A DNA stretch of 64,000 bases from Lethocerus indicus (taxonomy: Eukaryota; Arthropoda; Insecta; Hemiptera; Belostomatidae): NCBI GenBank assembly GCA_019843655.1, contig JACDQD010000103.1:13143501-13207500 (forward strand). Reading direction: 5' to 3'. Shown in pieces: positions 27,417-42,052 of this stretch. Made by a program: the position numbers and the translations under genes. Each line of letters begins with the position of its first letter. Positions within the stretch are counted from its first letter, which is position 1. Under the pieces are notes generated by a model. It had not been told where the DNA came from and searched no databases. It worked only from the letters and a program-made list of their open reading frames with translations.

Positions 27417-30400
27417 GCCGGTCAGAAAGTTGGCGCATATTTCAAAATCTTGAGACGTACAAATTTCGGCCTATTTAAAATAATTGCCCGTTTCTCTTTT
27501 AAAAGCCCCATTCCGGAAGCCACTTCACGTCATACTTTCATTGACGTTTTGAAGATGACATCCTTCATTTTACATTTGCATTTGCCAAGATAATGCATGT
27601 CTTTTTGATTTCATACCAAAAATTCATCGGTGGGGGGAGAAAAATCATCTTTTTCTGCTGACTTTCTGCTGTTCATGTTTTATTGCAGTTATTCTCATTT
27701 CCCAGATGAGAACGTTTCAATTAGTCAGGCAGTTATGTCGATCCGGTGTATGTAATAATTATTACTGATTTATTTTTTCTGTTTTTCGTTTGTTCCGTAT
27801 TTTATTTTGTAGATTGTATGATAAAGATTTTATCATACGCTTCCTAATATTATTAGATTATTGAGTTGCTTTAATTAACTAAAATGTTCGTTATTAGAGT
27901 TGTAGAATCGGGGAGGTCCATCTGTTATATAGGTAAATTAAAGAGCATGATCATAATTTATTGTAAATAAGACATTATTTTATTACATTTTGAAACGATT
28001 ATGCTATCTATCATCTTATTAACTTATTACTGTCCCTTCTCATTCCTGACTTCATTTATAAACCACCCATTGGGGCGCATAAATAATAATCATTAGGTGG
28101 ATACATAAACGGGTAGGTGGCATCTCTCCAATGCGGCGTGGTCGGCATTTTAATATCAGAGAATTCCTGCAAGACGCATTCAATTTAACTTTACGGTTTT
28201 CTGGAATCGCCTGCCTGCTCGAGAGGAGTCCCCTTTGTGCTTACACCGCCCAAACACCTTTCGGACTTTATACATTTATGTGTCGGCCATTTTAGAAAGG
28301 GAAGGAAAAAAATCGAGGAAATATAATCTCCAACTACCGGATACATTTGAAGACCTCCGGCTCTTATAAAATTCATTTCCTTATTAGGCCGTGAGGCGTC
28401 GTCGCGCTAACGAACCCACGACTGTGGACGTTGAATTTATATCTTGTCTTATTCCCTCAATTAAAAACCTTCACGTCGGGACGATTGGGAATCTTAGTTT
28501 TTGTGTCGGATTCATTTCAATTTTAATCAGTTACATAAATGAAACCGGGTGGCCAGGTAGGATATCGAAATGGGGTATATAACGGACGTGTTTGTGTTTA
28601 ACTTTTGCTCGGTATCCCGCAGCAATTACCGCGGCTGAAAAATGACCCGCAGCCGATGGAGACATGTGTACTGGATGCATTAATCTGGGCCGCATTTCTT
28701 TGACCTCCGGTTAATGGAATGTTGATCGACTTTGAAACTAGTGTCCGCTATGCACAAATTGTCAAATGCCCCTTATGTCAATACTACCCTTATGGGGTTT
28801 TGCCAACATCAGTCACACGCGCAATTATTTCGCAATGATAACAGCAAAGAGATGAACGAATACAAGCAATTTGGACGGGTAATTAACACAAATGTGACTC
28901 GATCAAGTTTCATACAACTCGAGAAAAGTTCAAGACTATATCCGTTACCTTCTTAATTCATTTCACGAATTAATTCATGGAAATTTTTGTACCATATTTT
29001 GTACGGGCATAAATGAAAATGTTTTTGAATACTGGCATGAGAGCTGTTCTTAATCCTTGAAGCGAATTTTCATGTAATTCTTGTTTAAGATAAAGAAACG
29101 TTGTTTTCTTCAAGGTATCAAATTCAGTATACCTGTTAAGTATAATTATAAATACTATTATTTTTATTTCTTATCTAACTTGCATGAGGGTATATTCTCT
29201 TAAATATATTTTAAATTATCATCGCGTTTTCTAACAAGGAGTAGTCTTTTAGAATTTTAAATAATAGCAGGCTTAATGGAACGAGCGGAATTTATTTATC
29301 GTCCGCGAACCCTCCTAGTGCTATCTCAGTTTATAACTTGAACATTTCGTCCGTACTGGTTTTCAGGCGTTAGCGGCTGTAAGTAATTTATTCAGTTGCG
29401 TGCGAGAGCCCGATGAGGATGTACGGGAAAAGATGGTTTAGGTGGGGGGGGGGAGAAGGAGGTGCAATAACGAGCGGTCACCGCGGCTCGTTCCAACGGA
29501 GTTCGTAATTCTTTTTTTATAAATAAGCGGCTAATTCATAATTGCAAATGACGTTACAACATGAGATACGGTGTACTTTATTGCGTATGGTGGGGGGGGG
29601 GGAAGGGATCTTCGAGGACGATACTATACGTTGGTCTGAACCATTTCACATAAATTTCAGGGCGGGACAATAATTCGTGCTTCGTAGGTGTTTCATCAGA
29701 ACACATGCTGATATGTTCGTGGAATTCAAAAATAAATATAATTCTACGATTTCAAATTTTCTAAATTAATAATTAAATTTTTATGATAATTCAGAATAAA
29801 TGATATATTTACCGGCCGATTGTGCACACTTGGTACACACATAAATTATGAGGCCTCATTCATATTCGTGATTCACAACATTTTCAGTTTATAACGCGTG
29901 ATATTAAATTATATTCAAAAATCAATAAATTATAACAGTTTGTAGTCTGTTTGCGATTAAATATCGGAACTTTGAAATAATATATATAAAATATTTTGAG
30001 TAATATGATGTTAGAAAAAAGAAAGCCGAATTAATATATTTCAAAATCAGGTTCATGTCCCGCATATATATATATGCATGATACATTTCCATTTTTAAAA
30101 CTAATCAAGTGATAATTGTATGAATCGATATGACTTTTATATTGCTATATCCTTTTTCTTGTTTTTAGGGGTCATTCAACGCTTCATTTTACGTCAAGAA
30201 TATACGTTAGAATTTAGATATAATTTTATTCATAAAAAAACTTCGATTGGTGTACTGTAAATACAAGGTTTAACGAAGGTCACTTATTTCGTTTTATTAT
30301 CGTTATTATTTTTATTTTCACAGCCCATTCCACAGAAGCTCGAACATAATTGAGCAGGTGTATCTTAAATTGGGTTCGCATTATCGACTATCGGCCTAGG

Positions 30401-33400
30401 CCCGAGCTTCCGTTAAACGCCCGGCCTTTTCTTTTTTCATTTATTATTACTTAAACACCTTTTTCCACAGCTCGTTTTCTTTTGTCCAATACTTTTTGAT
30501 TGCCACAACCCCCCGCCCCACCTCCCTTTACACCTCACCCCTCATTCTCCCTCGCACGGAGAGCGTCGCACCTAATTACATATTATTAGAGTTGGGGGCT
30601 CCCTCCTACTCCCCACCCGACAGTTGCCCAAGCATTTTATAAAGAGATTGAATCGTCGCCGTTCTCGAATAAAAAAAAAGAAGGATTGGAAAGTTTTAAT
30701 CACATCCCTCGTTGAGTGGGACCGAATAGCACGGCAGCGTGAATATCAGACTAATTTCCAAGACTAACAGGTCAGTTCACCTGCACCCAAGCTTTTTTTT
30801 AGTAACACTTCGCTTTGTCGAACTTATTCCTCTTTCCCTAGTATAAAGTATATCGAGTATAAAGGCCAGAAGGGAAACAGTAATCATTTTAAAGCGTTCG
30901 CACTATAAAAACGAACGATATTTCATCATCGAGCGAATAAATCATGTAAAATGACCACATCCTACACATTAGTCACAGTGAAATAGGTGATTGGGTTTTT
31001 CATCTGACCGGATCTGTGAAAACCTAGAGAAATGGGTGGAAAAACCCACGATGACGTTCTATCTCGGAATCCGGAAATAATTTTGTTTTCGTGACCGCAC
31101 ACGATAATGAAATTGGCGATTGGAAATAGTTCATTTTTTATTAACGATTCCGTTTCCTTTGACAGGAATACTAAGATTGCGTGAATCTAGACCAATTGGT
31201 CTAGATTCTATTATTTTGTTTTTTTAGTCTACTGTTTCGTTCCTTTTCGCCGAAAGATGGAATTTCGGAACCTTCACCAAGAATCATTTATCGGTAATTA
31301 TTTATCCTCGTATAGTGTAAGTTTTGAATATGAATTTGGATATCGTGTATTTGTTTTGCGTTTTTTAACTTTAATTGTCGACTGTTCGGCCGACTGGTGG
31401 GACAAGGAAAACCCTGAACACTCGCAGTTTTTCTTGTTTAATCATCGGCCAACTTTGGAGAGGAAATTACAAAGGGGTTTTGAACGAACCCACCGATGCC
31501 GTCCCCCGGGATAAATTACACGTGCCATTAGATTGTCGTAAAATGTAATTGTTTAAATCGCTCGGGAGAATGGGGTTTATAGTCGACGATATAATTAAGC
31601 CGTGTTGTTTTTGTTGTTTTTTTCTCTCTCGTTTGGCTCACATAATAGAGCCCAAACAATACAATTATATAGGAGGTAATGAGAGCGGAAAGCGACCGTT
31701 TAAGGACGGGCGAACCATTAGCCCGTCTAGGGGCGGGCTGTCGAAACCGCCTGTTTCCTATTTCCGAAATAACATCCAGTTTAATGTTCAGCCGAATAAA
31801 ATTGACATTACCATATTAGTTTTAAAAAAAGTGTTATAATTAATATTGATGGTTAGAAAGCGGGACACGAGATTGTGAAAAATAGTGCTACGGATTTATG
31901 GTTATGGTCTCCGGCTCGCTATTTTGGACCCGAACCGAAATGAGGCCTTTCGCCGCATTCAGTAGGAAAGTCCAGTTCCATAATTACATCGCACGTGTTG
32001 TCACATTCTGCTATTCTGATCTCGTTCATACGGAAAAAATTTAACGTAATAATTACGATTATCTTCAAGTGGCGAATTGTTACTACACTTCTATATGTGT
32101 GAATACATTTTAAAATGTGCAATACTCATTAAAAGTAGAGGATATTTCTGTTTTCATTCATCCCATTCTGTCTTTGCGCGTCCTTTATGCCCATCTTCCG
32201 AGCAGGACCCTTCCCAGGACAGTAGCCCTGATATGTTTAATATCTTTTAAAGGACAGAGTTAATGTGAGCTTTCAGGTTCCAGGCACCTCTAGTCTATCG
32301 AACCTGCTAGGATCCATCGGATGTGTCGGATCTATACTAATATTTGTTTTTGTATTAATGTTATAAAATCGACACTTATAGTAATACGAAATGGGCGTAA
32401 TTGACTGAATGCTACTGACGTGATTCGAGTTGATAGTTCACCTTAAGGAACTTACTCATAGGGAACGTTTGATGTTTCAGTGATGGGCCTGAACATTTTT
32501 CCAGCGGTCATTATGCCTACAAGAGAGTGAGAGGAGGTAGGCCGATCGGCGGGCGCTGAAGAGGCGGCGGGCGCTGGGCCGGCCTTGTCAAAATATTTAT
32601 TTAGCGCTGAAAGGAAAACAAGTCGCCCGGCACCGGAGGCGTGTCCCCCACGATCAGATAACGGTCGCCTTCTCTCTTCCAACTATAAAGGGGAGCCCCA
32701 ATCTCGTAAAGAAACAAATTGGAGCCCCCTATCGGCGTCCCAGATCGCGGGGCGACCGCCCCGTCAAGAAAATCAACAAAAAACAAAGAAAAACCCTCGA
32801 CAGAGAGAGAGACCATGAGAGAGAGTGAGAAGGGGGTGAAAAAAGGGAAAATAAAATTCCTATTAATCAGACTGGAGGCCGAGGTGTCGTCAGCGGCTAT
32901 TAAGATTAACATTTTAAGTGGTCTTGTTTTGATAAGCAATTGTTATCCGTCGGCCGTCCAATTAACACCTCGAGCCGTTTCGATGGTCCATCAATCAACC
33001 AGCTGCACCCCTCCCCCCTCATCCATACCCTCAACCAAGTCGAGCACTTCACCGAAACGAGGCATCACGGGCTGAACTTATCCAGGATTTATGTGGACCC
33101 CCGAATGTCGTCCGGGTTTTCTCTCGTCGATCGGACGTCTTTACTAAGTACCTGTCGGAAGATTCATTTTTTTTCATGTTTTTTAAATTACATCTTATTC
33201 GGTCGGATATATTCTCACGCCTATCAACACGGGGAAACGTTTAAATTTCAAAAGGAAACGATAAATCTACCTATCCGATACTCAGCTCCCGTCCCGTCCG
33301 TCGTGCAGAGTCCACAATCATCGCCATATATCCAATAAGGAATAGTTTTAGAGCGGTGACGATGTAATGAGAAATCATAGAATTTATTTACACGTTGTCC

Positions 33401-36400
33401 TATTTTGCCTCCGACAGATTCATCAATACCGCCTAATTTGATATTATCTTTCACTCACGATTTAACAGAAACGTGAATATCCCCCAAAATAAAAGGGTTA
33501 AGAAGATTAGATCCTCTCGCCTAGGCAAATGGAAGCTGAAAATATCAATTGGTTCATGTTGTTCCAATAGCATCCTGTTTCCGATTGCTTCCGAATGGCA
33601 TTCCGTTAGTAACACAGCGAAATATTCACATATTCAATAGTAAATTGTTGATTAATTCTGTCAGTCATCAAAGCACTTAAGTGGTATCTACATCCTAATA
33701 CTTCCTAGCGTTAACACTCAACATTCATGAAAGTCGAAGAAGATAAACACGATAGTAAGTTCGGTTGTTTGTGCATGTCCATAATGACAAATCTGATCCT
33801 CCTCGCCTCGGTTTGCCATTTGTTTAGTGTTAGGTTTTTAATTACTAAATAAAATAATGACTAATCGATTATTAATGGGGCGGCCATCGCGTCGACGTCT
33901 GTCCATTAATTAATCACGCGACTCTGAGCGCACAATTAACCCTGGCACTAACCCGGTGAGGTGAGGCTAATTTTTTTTCGTACGCTGTCCGTCCTTTAAC
34001 ATTTTATAAATTCACATTTGTCTTTAAGGAGGAAGATAATATAATAGTCTACTGCCCGTTTTTTTCAGAATATAACTCTAATTCCTGCTGAAGGAAAAGA
34101 AAACTCTGTCGCTGATGGTCAGTCGATACTAACCGTTTTCTTTAAAACAAGCGATAATCAACAGAGCGTTGAATATTTACAATGAATATTAACTGTTTTC
34201 AGGTCTGTGAATAATATTTCCTCGATCGTAGAGGACTAGGTATCCCGCACAAGTGTGTAGTAACATATATCCCGTAAACATTTAAAGAAATAAAGAGGTT
34301 CTGAATTTTGTGGTTCAGATGGTGGACACAATCTGTTTTATCTGCGTTCAAATTTGAAATAGCGTAGAACAGAAGGATGATTGATCGATAGACCTCACGT
34401 GTAAGTATCTCTACATTACAGACAAGCAGAAGCTGGCCTAACACGAGAAGATGGCAAGATTGATGATATTAGTTAACGGATTATTCCGCCAATGTTTAAA
34501 CACAGATGGTACGCTGTGAAACATTTTCATAGTCGGAGGAGGCGGGCAACCTGTAACTTGTAAATCATAGAGGCGCGTAATCATTCAGCCCTTCGGAGCA
34601 TCCCCGAGAGGATAGTATACTGACGGGCGTAGAATCTCCGAAGCGGTCCACATAGTTGATTTAATTACGAGCCGTGTGAATTCCGCCCGGGACGGCATAC
34701 GTCAACGTCGAACGTCCGGGGCTGATGAATAAATCACTTAGTCCGGGGCCTCCCCGTATGAAAATGGAGCCAATTTCCCAACCGCCGGCCGGATCGGGTG
34801 CTGGGGTTGACGCGGACGGGAGTATCGGGTGATGACGCTAGCCCCGGGGCGCGGAGTGATGACCCCACCAACGGTTGAGTGATGCCCGGCAGCCCGCCGT
34901 GGATTTACTCCCCGCTCAAATTTGCCTTTCAAATTTTTCTAAACCCCAGTCTCGAATTCCTCCCCGCCGTCTCCCCCGGGTTATTCGAAAGCGACGTACC
35001 GGGGAGGGGGGCCCTTGGGGTTGAGCGGAGTTGATGGGCCCGCCAACGGCCGCCGACATAACCGACACCCTCCGCCCCTAATATAAGGTAATTATAGGAA
35101 TGAGACCCGCCACATAAATTTCCGGCTCACGGTCTTAACTCGTTGGGTGTCTTCCAACCGGGGGGCTACTCGTCTCGCCACGATTTTTTAAAAAAACAAA
35201 CGATGTAAACTGACGATCCTCAGACGAGATAGCCCTAACGGCCCGGGGAAACCCTAAAGTCCGGTCGGACACCTCCGGCCAGCGCAATTAAACGGAAAGT
35301 TTTAGTAAATTTCCGCCAAACCTCTTGGAAACTAAAATGCCACCTGTCGTCGAATGACTCGAACAACATTAAAAACCTACTATCCCTTCTGAGCTCAAAG
35401 TTTACACAATTATCAGCTGAACTGAAGTACAGGACTGTCTTGAATAAATGGAGGACAAATTCCTTCACTGGCTCTAATAATTCTTACAACTTATTTGAGA
35501 ATCGTTTTGAGAATCAACGCACTGCCCAGCAAATTAAACAGGAATTATCGGCCGTTTCATTCAGTGTGCGTCCAGACTCATTTCGCCATAGTATGAACAA
35601 ATTGAAATAGATTTTTCAAAAGGAATAGTTTTCTATAATATTATTATCAATTATTTTCCAGAATAGGTAAGTCCATAAAATCAACTTAATTGATACTGTC
35701 CGATAAATATTTCGGAAATTGTCATTCGAGTGATGACTTATTTTAATTAAATTATCATAACACGCTTCGTGTATATCACATTCCCTTCGTTATTATTCCC
35801 TGTAGTCGCCCTGTTCCGTGAAAAATGTCCATCTTATCTGTTTGAATTCGACTCGGGCGACAACGGGCTAAACACAACAACACAGGGACATGGGCGTCCG
35901 AAATGCTGAATGGGAAAGGCGAAACATAAATTCAATCCGGCTATCGTAACGATCTGAAACAACGGACGTTTGCTGTCCGCTGATAATAAAAAGCCAGTTC
36001 GTTATCTTAATTGGAATCCGCAATGAAGGTTAGGGTGTCAACAGGGTGTAGTGGTGGGGAGGGGGGGGGGACAAAGAAAGTCGAGGGACATGTGGCGTTG
36101 GTTCGGCAACCAGCGTTGTACATATTGGATTCAGCGAGGACAACCGACACAACTTAATTAAATTAATGAGGAGCGAGTACATTTAAACACTGTGGCCATT
36201 GCCAAATTAATTATAAAGTTGTTATAATCATATGTGAAATACAATTTCGATACTCTGTCGATGGAGTTAGGGTTTAACATTTGATTGGTTGTTCCATCAC
36301 TCTCATTGAGTGGTATGTCTTAAGCAGGGGTGGTGTGAAAATCCTGAATTACTGAAAAGTATATTTTTCTAACAATGTGGGTTTTTTTGAGTCCTATACC

Positions 36401-39400
36401 TTGTCTGCCAGGTGAATTTGTAGTTTTTGTGCTCCGCACGCGATGGGGAGTTTGCGTAACTTGATTCTTTGCTATTGTATTTTATAACATTTCTATGAAC
36501 TATGACCCGGTCCGATATTTATGTACCCGTTTTTGCGATTTATAATCCTTTCCACTTGTTGCATGTACACAGATTTTGCAATAAAAATATACTGCGGTTA
36601 ATCAACTGGGCTAGTGAATATGGCGGGTAGCCGAAACCGGTCTAGCCGAATCGGCGACTCGAGAGAGAGAAAATATCGGGAATTATTGGTCTTAAATTAT
36701 ATTCTATCGGTCCGAGGCTTGTACGTCGCATGAACGAGGACGGACAATTGGACGGTCGGTTAATAATGAGAATGCTAACACAACCCTCGTGGAGACGGGG
36801 GGACACTAATCCGAAGATTTATCAGAGCCGGCGGAGGAAAACATTAATGGGGTGAAACGGCATTATAAATAGCCGTGCCGGTTTCGGGCCAATCCCCTTC
36901 GTGACGCCTCCATAAGGGGTAGTGGACCGGGCCGTGGAAGCCTAATGAACGGTTCGGTCAATTTGTATGTAAAATAGCCGGGACGAGGCGTGAAACACGC
37001 TTCAAACCCTCCAAAAGGGAGTTCTCTCCCACTCTCTCCCTCTCTCCTACCGTCCACGTGTGAAAATGCGAAGAGATTCTCTAATGCCCACTGACCGGTT
37101 GAGAGCCGATTATTCGAAATTCAATTAAGAGCCAATTTTTCACTTCCCATTAACCCCCTCGTAACTAGACCACTGTTTTCTGGGACATCGAGGAAAGCCC
37201 GCGCTTCGATGTTTGTCCCAAGCTCAATGATTCACATTGAGGAAGCGTTGATTTACATTTAAATTAAGTTTTACCTGTCTGGATTAATTCGGTAATTAAT
37301 GAAACCAATTGTCGAAATCGAACAATTTCGTGGCATTAAGATTAAAATCATCATGGTATACTCTACACTCTATTCCAATGTCCTTGATGAACCATTTGAG
37401 GAAACGATAATTCGACGTCGTCGCACAAACCTTTTATGCCAGGGGTCGGGGAATTTTTAACTCTTAACCAAAAATAAATTGCTAGCTCGACATCACACCC
37501 TCGAGTTGAAAGATTAATAATAAAAGATAATTTCTAAATATTTTATTAATCGATGTTTTTTCTTCATTAAAGTCTAAAAGAATGATGCTAGTCGACATAG
37601 TTCAATGAACCATCAACCAATGTAGGTTTATCAAAATATAAGTACACAAATATGTTCTATGCCTCAACAACGGGTAATGAAACGTTGCGCAATTTGGGTC
37701 GGCCATAATTGATGCTGAAGCATACTATATTTCTGTATAGAAATATCGTCCATGTTCTAATAACCCGGGAGCTAATTCGGACAGAATGTGACCGCTCAAT
37801 TATTTCGATAGGGGAAATTATCAATATCCAATAGAAATTAGGAACAGTTTGCAATTTGTAGAGTATATCTTCTCTCAAATTGTATCGATTCATATTAAAT
37901 AAACGATGAATTATTTCGTCCAAACTAGAAAGGAAGTCCGCCCGCCTACTGTCCGATGGAGCGGAGGGTCGGACGTATTTTCGTTAATTAGACGGTCGAC
38001 GAAACAGGACTTGGTTCGATTAAGCAACAATCGGCGGGTATCGGGGGCTGAATGCAATGAGCATGCGTAGCTCGTTAATACCTATAAAGAACAAGAAAAA
38101 TAGCGGGTAAAGCTCCAAAAGTCGTTACCTTATATACCGGACGTACGTGCAGGGCCGGCACACCGTATCTCGGACCACCGATCGTTATTTGGGCTTTCGT
38201 AGTATAAATTCAGCCCAATTAATGGGCCTTCCCTCCCGCCCCCCCAAGGTTTTCACTAACCCCGATTTGTTTATGGGCCCGACGCCGGCTATTTATCTGT
38301 TTATTGGTTGCACCGAGCTGGTATTTAACAATTGGGAGACTTATACTAAACGTTATATACGCCATGCCGTCTCACCGGCGCCATATGCTGATGCCAATAC
38401 GTTTTTACTTAATTTTGAAGGATCTTTCAAACAGCTTCCAAAGCGCATCTGTGACGATGTTGTCACAATTTCGTGCCCACTAAACGATCTGACCCGTGAC
38501 TCATTGGCTACAAAAACCGCTCGTGCGCCTGACCCAATTTACAATATCATTATTATTTATTAACGATAACCATTATTGTAAGAAATGATTACAGCAATTT
38601 TATATATAATTAAAGTACATATTTCGACTGCCCGTTCTTTTTATTTGCCATAACTGATTTCAACATTCTCGAAACAGTATGGAACGGTATAGAATTAATG
38701 ATTGTTTCGATGGATAAACTCTAGACTGACTCCCAGCGATATTGCGCTCGTGCGGTTATTTCTATTATCTCGTGTAATCTGTGTTCTCGAAAATGAATAA
38801 TACAATTTATGTAATTAATAATATAATTTGTATAGTTAGTACGGGGAGTTAATGGACATAATGAGCATAAAATGCCTCGAGAGATTGACTTGGCCTGCTT
38901 TGAAACTGGCCCCAGTAGTCGTATGATAGTCATCACTTAATATAATAAAACAATATTTATTCTTAGTCCAATATTTTTTCATGTCCCGTATACTTTATTA
39001 ACGGTTGAAAGCCGAGGGAATTACTTAGTGTCCCACTTATTCTAGAAGTATACCACTACGTACTTATGGCGAAGTCTAAATAACACATCTGTCAATCATA
39101 TCAAGGAAAATTTTAATTGATTCTAACTCTCGCTTCTTTGCATACGTTGGCCTTTAATAACGGATTTCAATTAATTATATCACGGTTCAGTAAATATTTT
39201 AAATAAAAAATATAAAAAAATTGCACAATTCATAATTTACACACAATCATACCTATTTTTATAAATACATTTACTTTTCTTCTCTCTTCTTTATTTCATA
39301 TATGTAATAAATTTGAATGTCGAGTATATTTCGATATTAATTTAAATTGCCACTCGTGAAGTTTTATTTTTCCCGTCGGATTGTCGTTATAGTCAGGATC

Positions 39401-39861
39401 TTTCAATTTATAATATTGCGCTGTACTTAAGTATATATAGTAATAAGTGTGTCCTTAAGTACGAACTTTTCACTCCTGAAACTACAGTGCTCAAATTTCT
39501 CCCAGGTTTGCATAATACCAACAAAGGTATTGACCTTTATGTATATGAAAATAAATACAAATAAGATCCTCAGGGCAAATGAGAATTCCGTCCTACAAGG
39601 ATACCTTCATTTTCTTCTATTTACATATTGGTTTAAAAAATTCATAAAATTGAAATCTGGGTGGAGTTTCCCTGCCTTAGGGCTTGCTGTTAAATTAATT
39701 GATTCTGAATTCGGTCAGAATTGGATGTACGGCAGGAAAATGGAAATATTAAACCCCCCCAAAAGGAATTTAAGTAAGTACAACACATTAAACGCCTTCA
39801 TTATGACCGCATAATACGGTGGTCCTCGGTATGATCCCGGATAATAGGAGTGTACGGGCAA
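27408..39861. other. Gene-free stretch
   Basis: No supported gene. Open frames are short, overlap on both strands and lack domains. G homopolymers occur at 29444-29453, 29592-29602 and 36061-36070. A 26 bp perfect palindrome lies at 31183-31208, and GC-rich blocks occur at 32560-32760, 34680-35060 and 36780-37060. A CCTCCCCG/CGGGGAGG inverted pair spans roughly 34959-35010. Segments rich in TAATTA and ATTAA lie between. Confidence 0.5.
31183..31208. repeat. 26 bp perfect palindrome
   Basis: The half-site GAATCTAGACCAA is followed directly by its exact reverse complement TTGGTCTAGATTC with no spacer. The flanking bases do not pair, so the symmetry is sharply bounded. Such a sequence suits a dimeric DNA-binding protein or a cruciform. 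It is not part of a recognised transposon end. Confidence 0.9.

Positions 39862-39915
<54 letters not shown>
39862..39915. repeat. Poly-G tract, 54 nt
   Basis: An uninterrupted run of 54 G is bounded on both sides by the same word: GGCAAGG enters it on the left and GGCAAGG leaves it on the right. It is expected to form G-quadruplexes and to be hard to sequence, so the length may be inexact. It creates a spurious polyproline reading frame on the minus strand. Confidence 0.9.
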
Positions 39916-39917
<2 letters not shown>

Positions 39918-42017
39918 AGGTCAGGTCGATCGGACGCGAACCAATAAAAATGCTGGTGGCTCGTAACAGATTTGTCGGCGGTGTATTATAGTTGAGAGGG
40001 GCGCCAGTTACTCGGGAACGTTTCGATTACACGGGCACCGGCTCCAATTACCCGGGCCGCTGGCATCCGATCATCCCATAAACCCGTTGTATTACACGAT
40101 GCCCGACACAGAACGCCAATAGAGATATTATAGACGTCGAAATTCTTTATACCAATTAGAGGGGGGCCGGGGCCAAATTGTTGTTGGGGAAAAGTTTTCT
40201 GAACACGGGCGAAGATATTTATCGCGCTCTGTTTCCAACCCGACCGCCGACAAATCTGAATTGTAATTTGGATTGGAAACGGCCGGAACACGCTATTATG
40301 ATATCGGAATGAAATTGGAAGGATAATGTTTTCGGAAAAAGGATTCGTTTATTCCACGGCGGCCAAATTGCGTTATTTGAGAATCGCGAGTGTAATTACC
40401 CATTTACTGCCCACACAGGTTTCCCACTAAATACTTTGGAAATCCTTTAACAAGAAAAAGTTGTTAAACACAAATTTCACCCTGACAAAAAGATTTCAAT
40501 TTAACGTACCTGTTTTGTGGTCGGCGAGTGGTTGGAATACCGTAGATTTGTGTTTCTGTCTCCTCTCGCTGGTTTGACTAGACCGATGTAGCAAAGACGA
40601 TTCTGTACAGACATCGAAAGTGGAGCAAATGTTTATGATGAACTTGAGAATGAAATCAAATTCCATGTTTCTGTTTCCATCTGAAATTTAAAAAACCATA
40701 AATAGTACGCCGGGATATTTAGGTCAGCCACATTGGCGAAATTGCATCAAAAACATCGTATTTTTGTACATGATCGTATAACCAGAAAAAGCGATTTTGG
40801 ATCCTATCGTTTCGTATTAAGCTATTTACAATCTAATTTTTTTGGTAGTCCAAAATAACAATAACCACAACTACTTTTTTCGATACTTGTCTTTTGCCGT
40901 GAAAATCTAGTTCGAATCCTAACTTGGATTATACGGGTACAAAAATAAATTTTAGAAACGAACCAACACGCTATAAATTGAGATTTTTTTTCACCCCGCG
41001 CCACCGATTAAACGCTGAAAATATTAGCATAAAATGACGAATCGCAATTTCATTTGAACAATGATGATCAATGCTCCCCGGGGTTATGAAAAAAACTCCG
41101 GCGGACAGAAAAAAAAACGAACTACCGGTCGACATTAATCGCCCCGCGGAATGGCAATTTATGTTTCAACACATTAATATTTACGGCTTTCTCGCGTTAT
41201 TAAATTACATTTTCAGAGGTGGCCCGCAGAGGGACTCGGATTCCGCGAAAGCGTCGGTTTTCATTTCGTGAAATTTATATCGATATTAACGACGACTCCA
41301 ATTTAGCCCGAGTTGAATTTTGACCGCGAGTCGAGTGGGAGTTTACCGAAAAATTACATTTTTTTTTTCGCGTTCGTAATTATAAAATGTAAACAAGCGA
41401 CCTTCCAAGCGAGATATTTCGTAAAAATGGGAACAGGTCGACAGTTGACGGTTGATTTTTACTCTGCATCGGAAAGAAGGTCGAGCCGGACGATCTCCCT
41501 CTCTCTGTCTCTCTCCCTCTCTGGGCGATGTCTTTATTTTTTCCTACCGGTTGTGTTTTATAATGACCCGGCGTTTCTGGCCTGTTTTTCACGCCTGACA
41601 GTCCATAAAAATTCAATAAGTAAACACCTTAGAAGGCGGTTTGATATAATAGAAGCGAAGAAACCTGCTCCCCGACCGATAACCAGCTCCCTGGCGATTC
41701 CACGACGCCGCTTTTTTTCTCCCTCCCATAACAGATCGGCCTACTGAAACTATATTTGAATCACTAATCGCGCGCCACCCCAGCGGTATTATGAATCTGG
41801 GGATACCATAAATGAGTATACAACTTTACAGGAGAGTTTTCAATTTATCTCTCTAGGGACTAAAAATAATCTAAAAAAAAATTCATTTTTTCCCTTAATA
41901 ATACTACTATATTGATCTTCATGACAAACTCCATAATCGGTTCCAAATAATGCCATATCTCTGTTGAGATTCATATAGCTTATGATCGTTCAGGTTATAC
42001 AACTTCTGATTCGACCC

Positions 42018-42052
42018 ATTTAATTTTAACTACTCACTATTTAATTTTAACT
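42018..42052. repeat. 14 bp direct repeat
   Basis: ATTTAATTTTAACT occurs at 42018-42031 and again at 42039-42052, a 21 bp period in AT-rich DNA. It is most simply a slippage duplication. Confidence 0.8.

Noticed and set aside
27324..27593. Arg-Glu repeat protein frame, and a similar one at 61923-62321
   Set aside because: Both are translations of (GA)n microsatellites joined to chance open sequence.
38147..38563. 138-codon plus-strand frame
   Set aside because: No recognisable domain, no supporting splice or promoter signal, and mixed composition across a GC-to-AT transition.
39715..39918. Polyproline minus-strand frame
   Set aside because: It is the translation of the 54-nt G tract read on the other strand.
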